In this document: piece by piece, positions 7,571 to 15,525 of the stretch
Numbering within the stretch: the first letter of the stretch is position 1
Layout of the letters: each line of letters opens with the position of its first letter
NCBI GenBank assembly: GCA_031431235.1
Contig: JANPDA010000056.1
Location: forward strand, 1 to 30,468
DNA from: JANNSW01 sp031431235
GTDB lineage: Bacteria; Pseudomonadota; Alphaproteobacteria; Rhizobiales; Hyphomicrobiaceae
Reading direction: 5' to 3'
Length of the DNA stretch: 30,468 nt
Made by a program: the position numbers and the translations under genes
Notes under the pieces: generated by a model
Databases searched by the model: none
What the model was told of the DNA's origin: nothing
Seen by the model: only the letters and a program-made list of their open reading frames with translations

Positions 7571-8278
7571 TCACAACCGCAGCAGCACCGGATCGATGCC
7601 GAGCGCGTCGAGCAAACGCACCTCCTCCGCAATCCGGGGGTCGCTGCGCAGGAGGAGACCAGTTGGAGCGCCCGCCCCGTCATTGCATCTCACCATCAGG
7701 AGCGGCGCGGCGGCCGGATAGAGCTCGCGCCCGCGCGGGTTGGCGAAGGTCAGCATCAGGCCGCGGATGATCTTCTCGCCGGGCGGCACATGATAGACAG
7801 TGATCAACCGCATCGAGCCGTTCGACAGCGTCAGGAAATGCAGGAACTGGGTCCCCGTCGGCACCGAGATGACGCCCTGCTGCTCATAGCCCGGATTGCC
7901 GTCCGCGAACGTGAGCGCGCGCTCCTCGTTCGACCAGGCGATCCGGAAAGGATGGATCGCTATCCTGGCGGGGTCCGAGAAGGCTGCCCTGAGGCATCGA
8001 TAGCTCCCCTCGTAGTAGCCATAGAGCTCGCGCAAATAGCCGCCATAGCGGATGTCGGCGACGGTGACGGGCGCCGCCCGCTCGTTCTCGGGCTCGAGGC
8101 CGAGCGCCCGCTCCACCTTCCTCAGCGTCTTGGACGTGCACTCGCCCTTCAAGAGGCGGAAAACGGTGGATTCGCCCAGCAGCGTCTTGTCGGAAAGAGT
8201 GCGCTGCGACCAGCCACGATTGTCGAGCTCAGCCCTGATCCGCTCGATTGCCGCCTCGACCGCAAGCTCAGATGTCAT
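7571..8278 (-). CDS. XRE-type helix-turn-helix regulator with C-terminal sensor-like domain
   Basis: The protein has 235 residues. Residues about 3-60 form a helix-turn-helix of the XRE/Cro type: IRAELDNRGWSQRTLSDKTL, then GESTVFRLLKGECTSKTLRK, then LGLEP. The remainder, from about 70, starts VADIRYGGYLRELYGYYEGS and is β-rich. It matches no domain I can name, but resembles effector-binding halves of stand-alone regulators. The ATG at 8278 follows GGAGCGGTGGAAC, a good ribosome site with 8-bp spacing. It converges with brnA and diverges from the LprI-like gene. Target genes are unknown. Confidence 0.85.
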   Translation of the reverse strand: MTSELAVEAAIERIRAELDNRGWSQRTLSDKTLLGESTVFRLLKGECTSKTLRKVERALGLEPENERAAPVTVADIRYGGYLRELYGYYEGSYRCLRAAFSDPARIAIHPFRIAWSNEERALTFADGNPGYEQQGVISVPTGTQFLHFLTLSNGSMRLITVYHVPPGEKIIRGLMLTFANPRGRELYPAAAPLLMVRCNDGAGAPTGLLLRSDPRIAEEVRLLDALGIDPVLLRL

Positions 8279-8492
8279 GTTCCACCGCTCCGATCCCCTC
8301 AGTTTGCCTCCAGAACCCTCCATTTGCCGTCAATCGCGGTCAAGCCCCATCTCGACTTGGTAGGCTTGAACGGCGTCTGACCATGGCGCTCGGAGCCACT
8401 CTTCCCAGATGATGGATGTGGTCGAGCGGACCACAGCGAGGCTCGCAACGAGCCGCCGGCCCGAGGCCGGACGATCTGGGGAGATGACCGGG

Positions 8493-8837
8493 ATGACAGC
8501 CGCCAACACGCATTGGACGATCACGCTCGCCGCCGTGATGGCGGGCACCGCCTTCCTCGCCGCACCGGCCGAGGCTGCCGCACCGGCGTTCAGTTGCATC
8601 GGCAAGCTCGGTGCCGCCGAGCGCGCCATCTGCAGCAGCACCCGGCTCGGCTCGATCGACCGGCAGATGAGCGGACAATACTTCGAACTCTACAACCAGC
8701 TTCCCCGGAGCGACCGCAAGCTGCTGAAAGCGGACCAGCGCAGCTGGCTCGCCGGCCGCAACGCCTGCGGCTCGGACACGCACTGCCTGTTGCGCGAGTA
8801 CCACGACCGGATCCAGCAGCTCGCCGACTGGGATTGA
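8493..8837 (+). CDS. Exported LprI-like (DUF1311) protein
   Basis: This is a 114-residue precursor. Residues 1-29 form a hydrophobic signal-like segment ending in APAEAAA. The mature part has the LprI/DUF1311 pattern: four cysteines spaced as FSC, AICSS, NACG, THC for two disulfides, with LLKADQRSWLAGRNACG in the middle. Family members are periplasmic; the mycobacterial LprI inhibits lysozyme, but most homologues are uncharacterised. The ATG at 8493 has GGGGAG nine bases upstream; an ATG at 8484 lies too close to the same site. A strong hairpin follows the stop. The n-region has no Lys or Arg, which is unusual for a signal peptide. Confidence 0.82.
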   Translation: MTAANTHWTITLAAVMAGTAFLAAPAEAAAPAFSCIGKLGAAERAICSSTRLGSIDRQMSGQYFELYNQLPRSDRKLLKADQRSWLAGRNACGSDTHCLLREYHDRIQQLADWD

Positions 8838-8844
8838 CCCGAAT

Positions 8845-8872
8845 TCGTGCCCCGCCCGGCGGTGGGGCACGA
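8845..8872 (+). terminator. GC-rich hairpin after the LprI-like gene
   Basis: The 9-bp stem TCGTGCCCC/GGGGCACGA closes a 10-base loop starting 7 bp after the stop codon. No T-tract follows, so it may be a Rho-assisted terminator or a 3' mRNA-stabilising hairpin. Confidence 0.5.
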
Positions 8873-9112
8873 TGTCAGCAGCCCGGGTGAGCAGATGCGG
8901 CGAGCCTCCCCGCCGACACGGTCGCTCATCACTTGCCTGGGACGCTGAAGCTGCCGGTGGCGCCCCCAACGCCGCCGGCAGCATTGCACCTATCCCACAA
9001 TCGCGGCAGTGTGAAACGGCTCCGGCCTTGACGTGCCCGCTTGCGACACCTACCTACCGCTCTGCCATTTGTGCGGAGACACTCGCTCCCCGCCCGACTG
9101 AAGGAGACCCGA

Positions 9113-9442
9113 ATGGCCACTCATGCTACGTCTGACGCGACCTTCGAGGCCGATGTGCTGAAGGCCACGGAACCCGTCGTGGTCGACTTCTGGGCGGAGT
9201 GGTGCGGCCCCTGCCGACAAATCGGACCGGCGCTGGAAGCCATCGCCAACGAGATGGGCGGTAAGGTGAAGATCACCAAGTTGAACGTCGACCACAACCC
9301 CAACACGGCCGCGAAGTACGGGATCCGCGCGATTCCGACGCTGCTGCTGTTCAAGGACGGCAAGGTCGCCGCGACCAAGACCGGTGCTCTACCCAAGACC
9401 GCTCTGGCCGAATGGATCAAGGGCTCCGCCGGCGTCGCCTGA
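9113..9442 (+). CDS. trxA: Thioredoxin
   Basis: This 109-residue classical thioredoxin reduces disulfides in cytoplasmic proteins using electrons from thioredoxin reductase. The redox motif WCGPC has its cysteines at 31 and 34. The buried Asp of VVVDFWAEW and the cis-Pro of RAIPTLLLF are present. The ATG at 9113 follows AAGGAG at good spacing. In many alphaproteobacteria trxA follows folC on the same strand. Here folC is convergent and 325 bp away, with a copy of an 84-bp repeat between them. Confidence 0.97.
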   Translation: MATHATSDATFEADVLKATEPVVVDFWAEWCGPCRQIGPALEAIANEMGGKVKITKLNVDHNPNTAAKYGIRAIPTLLLFKDGKVAATKTGALPKTALAEWIKGSAGVA

Positions 9443-9484
9443 CGCGTTCGTGGCTGTCATCTCGAGAAATTCGCGAAAGCCCGC

Positions 9485-9568
9485 CTAGTGTTCCGACTCA
9501 TTCATTCGGTACGCCAAATGAATGGCCAGCCCACTAGCCAACTCTTTGTTTGTGTTCCGTCTTTCCAT
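9485..9568. repeat. 84-bp repeat, copy 1 (inverted relative to 27658-27741)
   Basis: This sequence matches the reverse complement of 27658-27741 with only two mismatches over 84 bp. Internally it folds as nested palindromes: CTAGTG (9485-9490) pairs with CACTAG (9532-9537), and CATTCATT pairs with AATGAATG inside them. Compared with the longer copy near grpE it lacks the distal hairpin. The rest of the 9443-9767 gap holds nothing else I can recognise. Confidence 0.93.
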
Positions 9569-9767
9569 CTCTGCAGCATGATCAACCCCTCTCCGTTTCC
9601 CCGGCCGACCAAAGGTCGAGCCGGGGCCCAGAGTTAAATGACGTGCGGCTGCCGCGCGAGGCCCCGGGTCCCGGCAGCTCGGACGGGCGCACGACAGCGT
9701 CATACAGAGCCAACCGGTGGCCCGCCCTCGGCCGGGAAAGTGGGAATTGAACAATCCGGCACGCCTG

Positions 9768-11123
9768 TTAGCCGCGCCGGCCCGAGCGGCCCGCCCGGCT
9801 TGCAGCTTCGAGTGCGAGCACATGGCCGGCGAGGTGGAGCGAGCCCGCGATCAGCACCCTGACCGGGCCGTTCGCACTGGCCGCAATCGCCGCCAGCCCC
9901 TCTTCCACATCCTCCGACGACGATGCCGGCAGGCCGAGCCGCGCCGCCGCCTCCTCGATTTCCGAGCTTGTGAGCGAGGGCGCATAGGCCCGTGAGACAT
10001 CGGGGATGGCGATCCCGGTCACGGACGCCGCCAACCCGACGAAATGCGACAGATAGGCGTCGGGATGCTTCGATCGGAGCATGCCGAGGACCAGATGGAG
10101 GGGCTTGGGGCTGCGTTCCTCGAGGGCGGCGAAGGCCTCCGCGATCTGCTGCGCCGCCGCGGCATTGTGGCCACCATCGAGCCACAGCTCCGACCCGGCT
10201 GCCAGCAACGACGCAAGGCCGCCGTGCGCCAACATCTGCATACGGCCAGGCCAGCGCACGGTCGCAAGGCCGCGCTCGATCGCCCGTTCGGAGGGCGCGA
10301 GCCGGCCCAATTGCTGGCCAGCCGCGATGGCAACGGCAGCATTCTCCACCTGATGCCGCCCAGCGAGCACAGGCATCGGCAAATCGAGCAGGCCTGCCTC
10401 ATGCTGGAAGATGAAGCGGCCATGCTGGCCATAGCCCTCGAAGTCGCGGCCGAACAGGATCAGCGGCGCGCGCAGGCGATCGGCTTCGGCCTCGATCACG
10501 TCGAGCGCCTGTCGCTCCTGGCGCGCGACGACGCACGGCCGGCCCCGCTTGATGATACCGGCCTTGTGGCGCGCGATCCCGGCCAGCGTCCCCCCCAGAA
10601 AGCCCTGATGGTCGAGCGAGATCGGTGTCAGCACCGAGACGGCGGGGCGATCGACGACGTTGGTCGCATCCCCGCGGCCGCCCATACCGACCTCGAGCAA
10701 CAGCACATCGGCCGGCGTTTCCGCAAAGGCAAGGAAGGCAGCCGCCGTCTCGCCCTCGAACGATGTGAGCGGGGCCCCGGCATTGGCTGCGAGCACGCGC
10801 CCGAGCGCTGCCGCAAGCTGCTCCTCGGAGATCTGGCCGCTGATACCGTCGGCGCCAGGCAGCCGGATCGCATCGTGCAGGCTCCCGAGGGGCGGCGAGA
10901 GGTAGCACGAGACCCGGCGGTCATCCGCTTCCAGCATTGCCCTCAGAAACGCGATGACCGAGCCCTTGCCGTTGGTGCCCGCCACATGCACGACCGGCGG
11001 CAGGCGCTGCTCGGGGTGGCCGAGCGCTTCCAGCAGCCCCAGCATGCGCCCGAGCCCGAGATCGATGCCGATCGGGTGGAGGCGGCGCAACTCGGCCGCA
11101 AGGGCTTGCGAAGCGCGTGTCAT
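9768..11123 (-). CDS. folC: Bifunctional dihydrofolate synthase/folylpolyglutamate synthase
   Basis: The protein has 451 residues, the usual length for FolC. It ligates glutamate to dihydropteroate and extends the polyglutamate tail using ATP. The nucleotide loop AGTNGKGS is at 48-55. SPPLGSLHDAI, the metal-site region LLLEVGMGGRGDATNV and SLDHQGFLG follow. The C-terminal Mur-ligase domain contains LDGGHNAAA and an HLVLGMLRSKHP segment. It starts one base after the pxpC stop and ends the minus-strand operon. A folate gene at the end of a 5-oxoprolinase-type operon is unusual and suggests that folC is co-transcribed with it, or has a promoter inside pxpC. Confidence 0.96.
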   Translation of the reverse strand: MTRASQALAAELRRLHPIGIDLGLGRMLGLLEALGHPEQRLPPVVHVAGTNGKGSVIAFLRAMLEADDRRVSCYLSPPLGSLHDAIRLPGADGISGQISEEQLAAALGRVLAANAGAPLTSFEGETAAAFLAFAETPADVLLLEVGMGGRGDATNVVDRPAVSVLTPISLDHQGFLGGTLAGIARHKAGIIKRGRPCVVARQERQALDVIEAEADRLRAPLILFGRDFEGYGQHGRFIFQHEAGLLDLPMPVLAGRHQVENAAVAIAAGQQLGRLAPSERAIERGLATVRWPGRMQMLAHGGLASLLAAGSELWLDGGHNAAAAQQIAEAFAALEERSPKPLHLVLGMLRSKHPDAYLSHFVGLAASVTGIAIPDVSRAYAPSLTSSEIEEAAARLGLPASSSEDVEEGLAAIAASANGPVRVLIAGSLHLAGHVLALEAASRAGRSGRRG

Positions 11124-11124
11124 T

Positions 11125-12150
11125 TCACACCAGCGGCCGGGCCGCGTCCTCGACGCCGCCGATAAGGTTCAAGCCCAGCAGGAACTCCGACGACAGCTCG
11201 CTGCGCACGAGCGGGCGGGCCTCGCGCGCAGTCTCGGCAATCAGCTCGACCAACCGGCGCAACTCGGTTGCACCTTCGGCCACCGTCACCTTGGCGAAAC
11301 GGACGCTCGCTCCCGGCCGCATCTGGGCGAAGCGGCGGACATCGGCGCGGATGATGGTCGCGATCTTGGGGTAGCCCCCGGTCGGCTGGCGATCGGCCAT
11401 CAGCACGAAGGGCCGCTTCTCGCCGGGGATCTGGATCGCGCCCAGCGTGATGCCGTCCGAGACGATGTTGAAGCCCTTGGCGTGCTCGACCTCGGGCCCG
11501 TCGAGCCGGTAGGCCATGCGATCCATCTGGGTGGTGATGGTGAAGGCTCGGCCCAGAAAAGTCGCGATGCCGGCGAGCGTGAAATAGTCGTCCTGCGGCC
11601 CCATCACGACGCGCAGCGGCTCGGGGCTGGGCACGAGCCAGCTGGCATCGGCCGCGGCATCGTCGAGGGCGACCGCATCCGCAATCGCCAGCCGGTCGCC
11701 AGCCGCGAGTTGGCGCCCCTCGAGTCCGCCGAGCCCGGAGCGCAGATGGGTCGAGAGGCTGCCCATGGTGGGCGCGACATCGATGTGCCCGTTGATTGCC
11801 ACATAGAACCACATGCCGATCTCGCCCGGGCGAACGCTCAAGCGGTCGCCGGGACGCAGCACCACACGGCCGGCTGGAGGCAGCGCCGCGCCATTGCGCT
11901 GCACTGCATAGGGGGCGCCGGCAAAGGCGAGCGTGAGCGGGGCGCCTTCAGCTTCGACTTCCAGACCACCGATCGACACTTCGATCGCAGCTGCACCTTC
12001 GGGATTGCCGGCGAGGCGGTTGGCGAGGCGGAACGCCGCCCAATCCATCGGCCCGGCAGGCGTCACGCCGAAGCGCAGGAAGCCGAACCGTCCGGCATCC
12101 TGCAGGGTGGCACCGGGACCGGCGCGGACGATGCGCAGGGCTGTCGTCAT
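11125..12150 (-). CDS. pxpC: PxpC-type 5-oxoprolinase subunit (KipA/biotin-dependent carboxyltransferase family)
   Basis: This 341-residue protein is about the normal size for PxpC. The family hallmark at 11-36 starts GPGATLQDAGRFGF and continues GVTPAGPMD. It is followed by AIEVSIGG, a YVAINGHIDVAPTMGS segment with a glycine loop, and near the C-terminus the VLMADRQPTGGYPKIAT block. PxpC and PxpB form the ATP-using part of 5-oxoprolinase together with PxpA. The fold is shared with urea amidolyase domains. The start ATG overlaps the pxpB stop (ATGA). The open frame continues upstream of 12150 but is just a shadow of pxpB. The substrate may differ from 5-oxoproline because of the neighbours. 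Confidence 0.93.
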   Translation of the reverse strand: MTTALRIVRAGPGATLQDAGRFGFLRFGVTPAGPMDWAAFRLANRLAGNPEGAAAIEVSIGGLEVEAEGAPLTLAFAGAPYAVQRNGAALPPAGRVVLRPGDRLSVRPGEIGMWFYVAINGHIDVAPTMGSLSTHLRSGLGGLEGRQLAAGDRLAIADAVALDDAAADASWLVPSPEPLRVVMGPQDDYFTLAGIATFLGRAFTITTQMDRMAYRLDGPEVEHAKGFNIVSDGITLGAIQIPGEKRPFVLMADRQPTGGYPKIATIIRADVRRFAQMRPGASVRFAKVTVAEGATELRRLVELIAETAREARPLVRSELSSEFLLGLNLIGGVEDAARPLV

Positions 12151-12878
12151 GATACGCTCTCGCAGCGCGCGACCGTCTCGCCGCGCGCGACCCGCTCGCG
12201 GATCGACTCGAACTCGTGCGGCGCGACAGCCTCGAACCGCATCTCGTCGCCGGGAGCGGCGAGAAAAACGGGATCGCGCCGGGGCGAGAACAATCGCTCG
12301 GCCGTCTCGGCCAGCACGTACCACGCAGCGGGCATCGCAACTGTCGTGACGATCGCCTGACCGCCCGCGATCATCAGCTTGTTCTCCTCGACCCGCGCCC
12401 GCGGGCTCGTCATACGCGAGATCGTGAGCTCGGCCGGCAGGCCGCCCAGATAGGTGAAGCCGGGTGCAAAGCCGAGCATGTAGACACGATAGGTCGCACC
12501 CTGATGCAGCGCGACGACCCGCTCCTCGGTGAGGCTCAGGGCCTTGGCGACGAAGGCAATGTCGAGGCTGTAGGGCTCGGCATAGCAGACCGGCAGCGTC
12601 CAGCGGCGCAGGTCGCGGCTCGTCGTCGCGAGGCCGGATGCGAGGCTGCCGAGCCGGGCCACCAAGGCGTCGGGCGCGATCACCAGCGGATCGAAATGCA
12701 CCATCAGCGAGCGATAGGTGGGCACAGTCTCGGCCACGCCCGCGATCGCCGCGGCCAGGACCGCCGCATCGAGTGCCAGCACCAGCTCGCTCAAGTGGGG
12801 ATCGACCGTCGTGCCGTACTCGACGACCACGGCGCATTCGCCCGCCGGCAGATAGCGGGGCTCGATTTGTCGACTCAT
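12147..12878 (-). CDS. pxpB: PxpB-type 5-oxoprolinase subunit (KipI/allophanate hydrolase subunit 1 family)
   Basis: The product has 243 residues. Typical PxpB/KipI features are visible: the N-terminal PAGECAVVVEYG segment, TVPTYRSLMVHFDP near 51-64, and the central YMLGFAPGFTYLGGLP motif near 133-148. The C-terminal region with MIAGGQAIVTTVAMPAAWY follows. It acts with PxpC and PxpA in ATP-dependent opening of 5-oxo-L-proline to glutamate. It begins 16 bp after pxpA and overlaps pxpC by 4 bp, so the three are co-expressed. The ATG at 12878 is chosen because the upstream frame is out of the family alignment and overlaps pxpA. Confidence 0.93.
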   Translation of the reverse strand: MSRQIEPRYLPAGECAVVVEYGTTVDPHLSELVLALDAAVLAAAIAGVAETVPTYRSLMVHFDPLVIAPDALVARLGSLASGLATTSRDLRRWTLPVCYAEPYSLDIAFVAKALSLTEERVVALHQGATYRVYMLGFAPGFTYLGGLPAELTISRMTSPRARVEENKLMIAGGQAIVTTVAMPAAWYVLAETAERLFSPRRDPVFLAAPGDEMRFEAVAPHEFESIRERVARGETVARCESVS

Positions 12879-12894
12879 CGGCTCGGCCTGCCTC

Positions 12895-13656
12895 TCACGT
12901 GTAGAACGGCTTGCAGGTCCAGCCACCCGCTTCGAGCCGGCGGCGCACCTCGGTGGCGATCGCGACCGCGTTCCTGGTGTCGCTGTGCACGCAGATGGTC
13001 TCGATCGCAACCGGAATGCGTGCGCCCGACAGGGAGATCACGGCGCCGGCTTCGAGCATCTGAATCATGCGCTCGCCCGCGGCTGTGGGATCCTCGACCA
13101 TGGCGTTGGGCTGGCTGCGGGGGACCAGCGTTCCCTTGTCGGTGTAGGCACGGTCGGCGAAGATTTCGCGCGCGGTCTTGAGGCCGTGCCGGTCGGCCGC
13201 CCTCTCGCCCTCGGTGCCGGCGATCACGAAGGAGATCAGCGACGGATCGACAGCCTTCACCGCCTTGGCGACGGCGTTCGCCACATCCGCGTCGTCGCCC
13301 GCCAGCAGCCCAAGCATGCCGTGTGCCTTCACATGGCCGATGCGGGTGCCGGAATAGCTGGCAAGCGCCTGGGCCGCGCCGATCTGATAAGCGACGAGCC
13401 GCTCGATCTCGGCCGCACTGAATGGCATGCGACGGCGCCCGAAGCCCCACAGGTCGGGAAAGCCCGGATGCGCGCCGGCGGCAACGCCCTTCTCCTTGGT
13501 CATGGCGAAGGTCCTGGCCATGATCTCGGGGTCGCCCGCATGCAGGCCGCAGGCGATGTGGGCGGTCGTCACGACCTGGAGCATCGCCTCGTCGTCGGCA
13601 ACCTTGTAGACGCCGAAGCCTTCGCCCATGTCGGAATTGAGATCGATCGCAGGCAT
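12895..13656 (-). CDS. pxpA: PxpA-type 5-oxoprolinase subunit (LamB/YcsF family)
   Basis: The 253-residue sequence is full length and carries the LamB/YcsF signatures IDLNSDMGEGFG at 4-15, HIACGLHAGDP at 33-43 and GAHPGFPD at 61-68. VKAHGMLGLL follows, and the C-terminal ETICVHSDT region is also present. YcsF proteins are TIM-barrel-like and bind the lactam substrate. The start follows AAGGAG at 9-bp spacing and lies 14 bp after the ThDP decarboxylase β gene. Most homologues read CGFHAGDP and VKPHGALYN where this one reads CGLHAGDP and VKAHGMLGL. I recall these positions from the family, so a shifted substrate range is possible but unproven. Confidence 0.92.
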   Translation of the reverse strand: MPAIDLNSDMGEGFGVYKVADDEAMLQVVTTAHIACGLHAGDPEIMARTFAMTKEKGVAAGAHPGFPDLWGFGRRRMPFSAAEIERLVAYQIGAAQALASYSGTRIGHVKAHGMLGLLAGDDADVANAVAKAVKAVDPSLISFVIAGTEGERAADRHGLKTAREIFADRAYTDKGTLVPRSQPNAMVEDPTAAGERMIQMLEAGAVISLSGARIPVAIETICVHSDTRNAVAIATEVRRRLEAGGWTCKPFYT

Positions 13657-13670
13657 TCCTTGCCACTCCT

Positions 13671-14258
13671 TCAGATCGTTTGCAGCCCGAGTGCCGCACG
13701 CAGCCGGTTCTTCACATGGACGCCATCGCGTGGCGGCAGCGCCTTGGGGTGCTCGGCTTTTCCGATATGGATCGTCGCGAACGCGAGCGACGTCCTGGCG
13801 TGGACGCGCAGGCGCAGCCGGGCAACCTCCGCCATGCCGTCGATCTCCGTTGTGTACGGGAAGCCGCAGGCCCTGGCGATCCCGGCGAGGCTGACGCCGG
13901 CCGCCGTATGGCTCGCCTGGTTGCCCGTCTCGCCGAAGGCGCCGTTGTCGAGCGCGACGATGGTCAGGTTTTCCGGTGCCTTCAGCGCGGCGGTTGCGAG
14001 CGCCCCCATCCCCATCAGCATCTCGCCGTCGCCGGTCAGCACCAGCACCGGCCGCTTCGGCTGCGCGAGCGCAAGGCCAAGGCCGGTGGTCGTTGCACTG
14101 CCCATGCCGGCCCAGAGATAGTAGGTCAGATCGTGATCGCCTGCGGCGTAGGCATCCCAGGAGGGTGAGCCGAGTCCCGTCACGACCAGCAGATCGTCGC
14201 GGTCTTGCAGGAGTTCCGCGACGACGGCACGGCGATCGAGCGAAGCTTTCGCCATCAT
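13671..14258 (-). CDS. ThDP-dependent decarboxylase β subunit (sulfopyruvate/phosphonopyruvate decarboxylase type)
   Basis: The product has 195 residues and is the ThDP pyrophosphate-binding half of a split decarboxylase. The motif starts with GDG at 76-78 and ends with DNGAFGETG at 104-112, the GDG-x(25-30)-N pattern that binds Mg-ThDP. AGMGSATTTGLGLALA precedes it. Split α/β enzymes of this kind include sulfopyruvate decarboxylase ComDE and phosphonopyruvate decarboxylase-like proteins, which decarboxylate short polar 2-oxo acids to aldehydes. The ATG at 14258 overlaps the α stop (ATGA). A second ATG follows directly at 14255. The true substrate is not evident. Its place before pxpABC suggests a joint catabolic pathway. 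Confidence 0.88.
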   Translation of the reverse strand: MMAKASLDRRAVVAELLQDRDDLLVVTGLGSPSWDAYAAGDHDLTYYLWAGMGSATTTGLGLALAQPKRPVLVLTGDGEMLMGMGALATAALKAPENLTIVALDNGAFGETGNQASHTAAGVSLAGIARACGFPYTTEIDGMAEVARLRLRVHARTSLAFATIHIGKAEHPKALPPRDGVHVKNRLRAALGLQTI

Positions 14259-14773
14259 TTCACCCATTGCTTCCGGCCGATCAGCCGCTGGCCGAGCAGC
14301 ACGGCGCACGCGGCTTCCCCGTTGAACGCCATGTCGGCGGCGCCCGCGACGAGCGGCTCCACGTCCTCGGCCTGATCGGCCCGCCAGGTCAGAACCCCCA
14401 TCGCCTGCAGCACCTTCTCGGTCGCCTGGCCCATCGGCACCTGCCACGGATTGAACTCCGCCCATTCGCCGCGCATGGTGACGAGCATCAGCAGCGGAAA
14501 GCGGACGGAAGCGTGCAGCGCCAAGGTGTTGATGCAGTTGCCGACGCCGGAGGACTGGAGCAGCAGAACCCCTCGCTCGCCGCCCAGATGAGCGCCGAGC
14601 AACAGGCCGATCCCCTCTTCCTCGGTCGTCAGCACCGTCGGGCACATCTGAGGATCGGCATGGGCGAGCTCGATCAGCCGGGCGTGCCCGGCATCGGGCA
14701 CATAGGCGACGTGGCGCACGCGCGCCGCCTCGAGGCAGGCGTAGATGCGATCCGGCCATGCCGGTCCGGCCAT
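14255..14773 (-). CDS. ThDP-dependent decarboxylase α subunit (sulfopyruvate/phosphonopyruvate decarboxylase type)
   Basis: This 172-residue protein is the pyrimidine-binding half of the split enzyme. TTEEEG at 49-54 supplies the Glu that activates the ThDP aminopyrimidine. The LLLQSSGVGNCINTLA segment near 70-84 and MLVTMRGEWAEFNPWQ near 96-111 match sulfopyruvate decarboxylase α proteins, which are also about 165-175 residues. I prefer the ATG at 14773, which has AAGAGGA upstream. The in-frame ATG at 14797 is the alternative. The β gene overlaps its stop. Upstream lies a 290-bp gap mostly filled by an interspersed repeat, so this may be the first gene of its own transcript. Confidence 0.87.
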   Translation of the reverse strand: MAGPAWPDRIYACLEAARVRHVAYVPDAGHARLIELAHADPQMCPTVLTTEEEGIGLLLGAHLGGERGVLLLQSSGVGNCINTLALHASVRFPLLMLVTMRGEWAEFNPWQVPMGQATEKVLQAMGVLTWRADQAEDVEPLVAGAADMAFNGEAACAVLLGQRLIGRKQWVK

Positions 14774-14846
14774 GCCTCGATCCTCTTCACGCGCCATTTC
14801 CCGTGTTCCCGCTCGCAATCGACAGCTGAGTGCTCGTGGTGCAAAT

Positions 14847-15010
14847 CTTACACTCCGGTCCCGCCTTCCCGGACGCTGCCGTCGTGCCGGAGGCACGCCT
14901 CCGGCGTGACGGCGGCGATCCGGGACCCAGAGTCGTTTGCACCGCTTCTACTCGAGGCTCCTGGACCCCGGCTCGGCCTGCGGCCGACCGGGGAGACGGG
15001 TACCATATGT
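14847..15010 (+). repeat. Interspersed double-hairpin repeat, family A copy 1
   Basis: The element begins near cttacactccggtcccgcct and ends at gagacgggtaccat. It has two hairpin halves: one around CCTTCCCGGAC...GATCCGGGACCCAG, with an inner GCCGGAGGCACGCCTCCGGC palindrome, and one around CTGGACCCCGGCTCGGC...GCCGACCGGGG. The reverse complement of 28592-28735 shares the same order of blocks, and 24705-24872 is a more distant copy. It fills most of the gap between the thioesterase gene and the decarboxylase α gene. Confidence 0.8.
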
Positions 15011-15063
15011 CGGGCTCGATCCACTAGCGGAAGCGGCAGCGCGAGACGATGATCCTGGCAGGG

Positions 15064-15513
15064 CTATCGTTTCGCGAGTGAGATGCTGCGCCCGCTCCAA
15101 TCGGGCCGCTCGCTCTGCAGCAGGGTCCGCAGCTGCTCGAACGCCGCCTCGGGTATCGGCGCTGTTCGGCCCGTCTTGGTATCCACATGGATGACGACGC
15201 TTTCGAACGTCGCGCGCTCGATGCCCTCTACCCGCATGACGCCGCCATAGTGGATGCGTTTCGTATCGACGCCGAGGATCAGGCAGGTCGTCTCGAGCAG
15301 CGCCGGGGCTCGCACCTCCTTCAGGTAGCGCACATGGGATTCGGCCGCATAGAGCCCGCAGCCCGTCGACTTGAAGTAGTCGCTCCCGATCCCCAGCCGG
15401 CCGAACAGGCTCCAGATCGCATTGCCGAACGCGACCAGATAGTACGCCTCGCTCAGATGACCGTACTCGTCGATCCATTCGGGGCGCAGCGCCGCCTTGA
15501 AAGTCGGCTCCAC
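15064..15513 (-). CDS. Hotdog-fold thioesterase family protein
   Basis: The protein has 149 residues, a normal size for a single-hotdog acyl-CoA thioesterase of the 4-hydroxybenzoyl-CoA type. The N-terminal WIDEYGHLSEAYYLVAFGNA block contains the Asp of the catalytic region and the central helix. SHVRYLKEVRAPALLET follows, and the C-terminal half has FESVVIHVDTKTGRTAPIP. The start is a GTG at 15513 with AGGAGG eight bases upstream, overlapping the stop of the preceding ATC-hydrolase-like gene. The two are therefore coupled. The substrate is unknown. Similar thioesterases occur in carnitine and aromatic acid catabolism. Confidence 0.85.
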   Translation of the reverse strand: MEPTFKAALRPEWIDEYGHLSEAYYLVAFGNAIWSLFGRLGIGSDYFKSTGCGLYAAESHVRYLKEVRAPALLETTCLILGVDTKRIHYGGVMRVEGIERATFESVVIHVDTKTGRTAPIPEAAFEQLRTLLQSERPDWSGRSISLAKR

Positions 15514-15525
15514 GTTCTCCGCCTC

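Noticed and set aside
12151..12837. N-terminal extension of pxpC to 570 residues
   Set aside because: The extra part overlaps pxpB in another frame; the PxpC family start matches the ATG at 12150.
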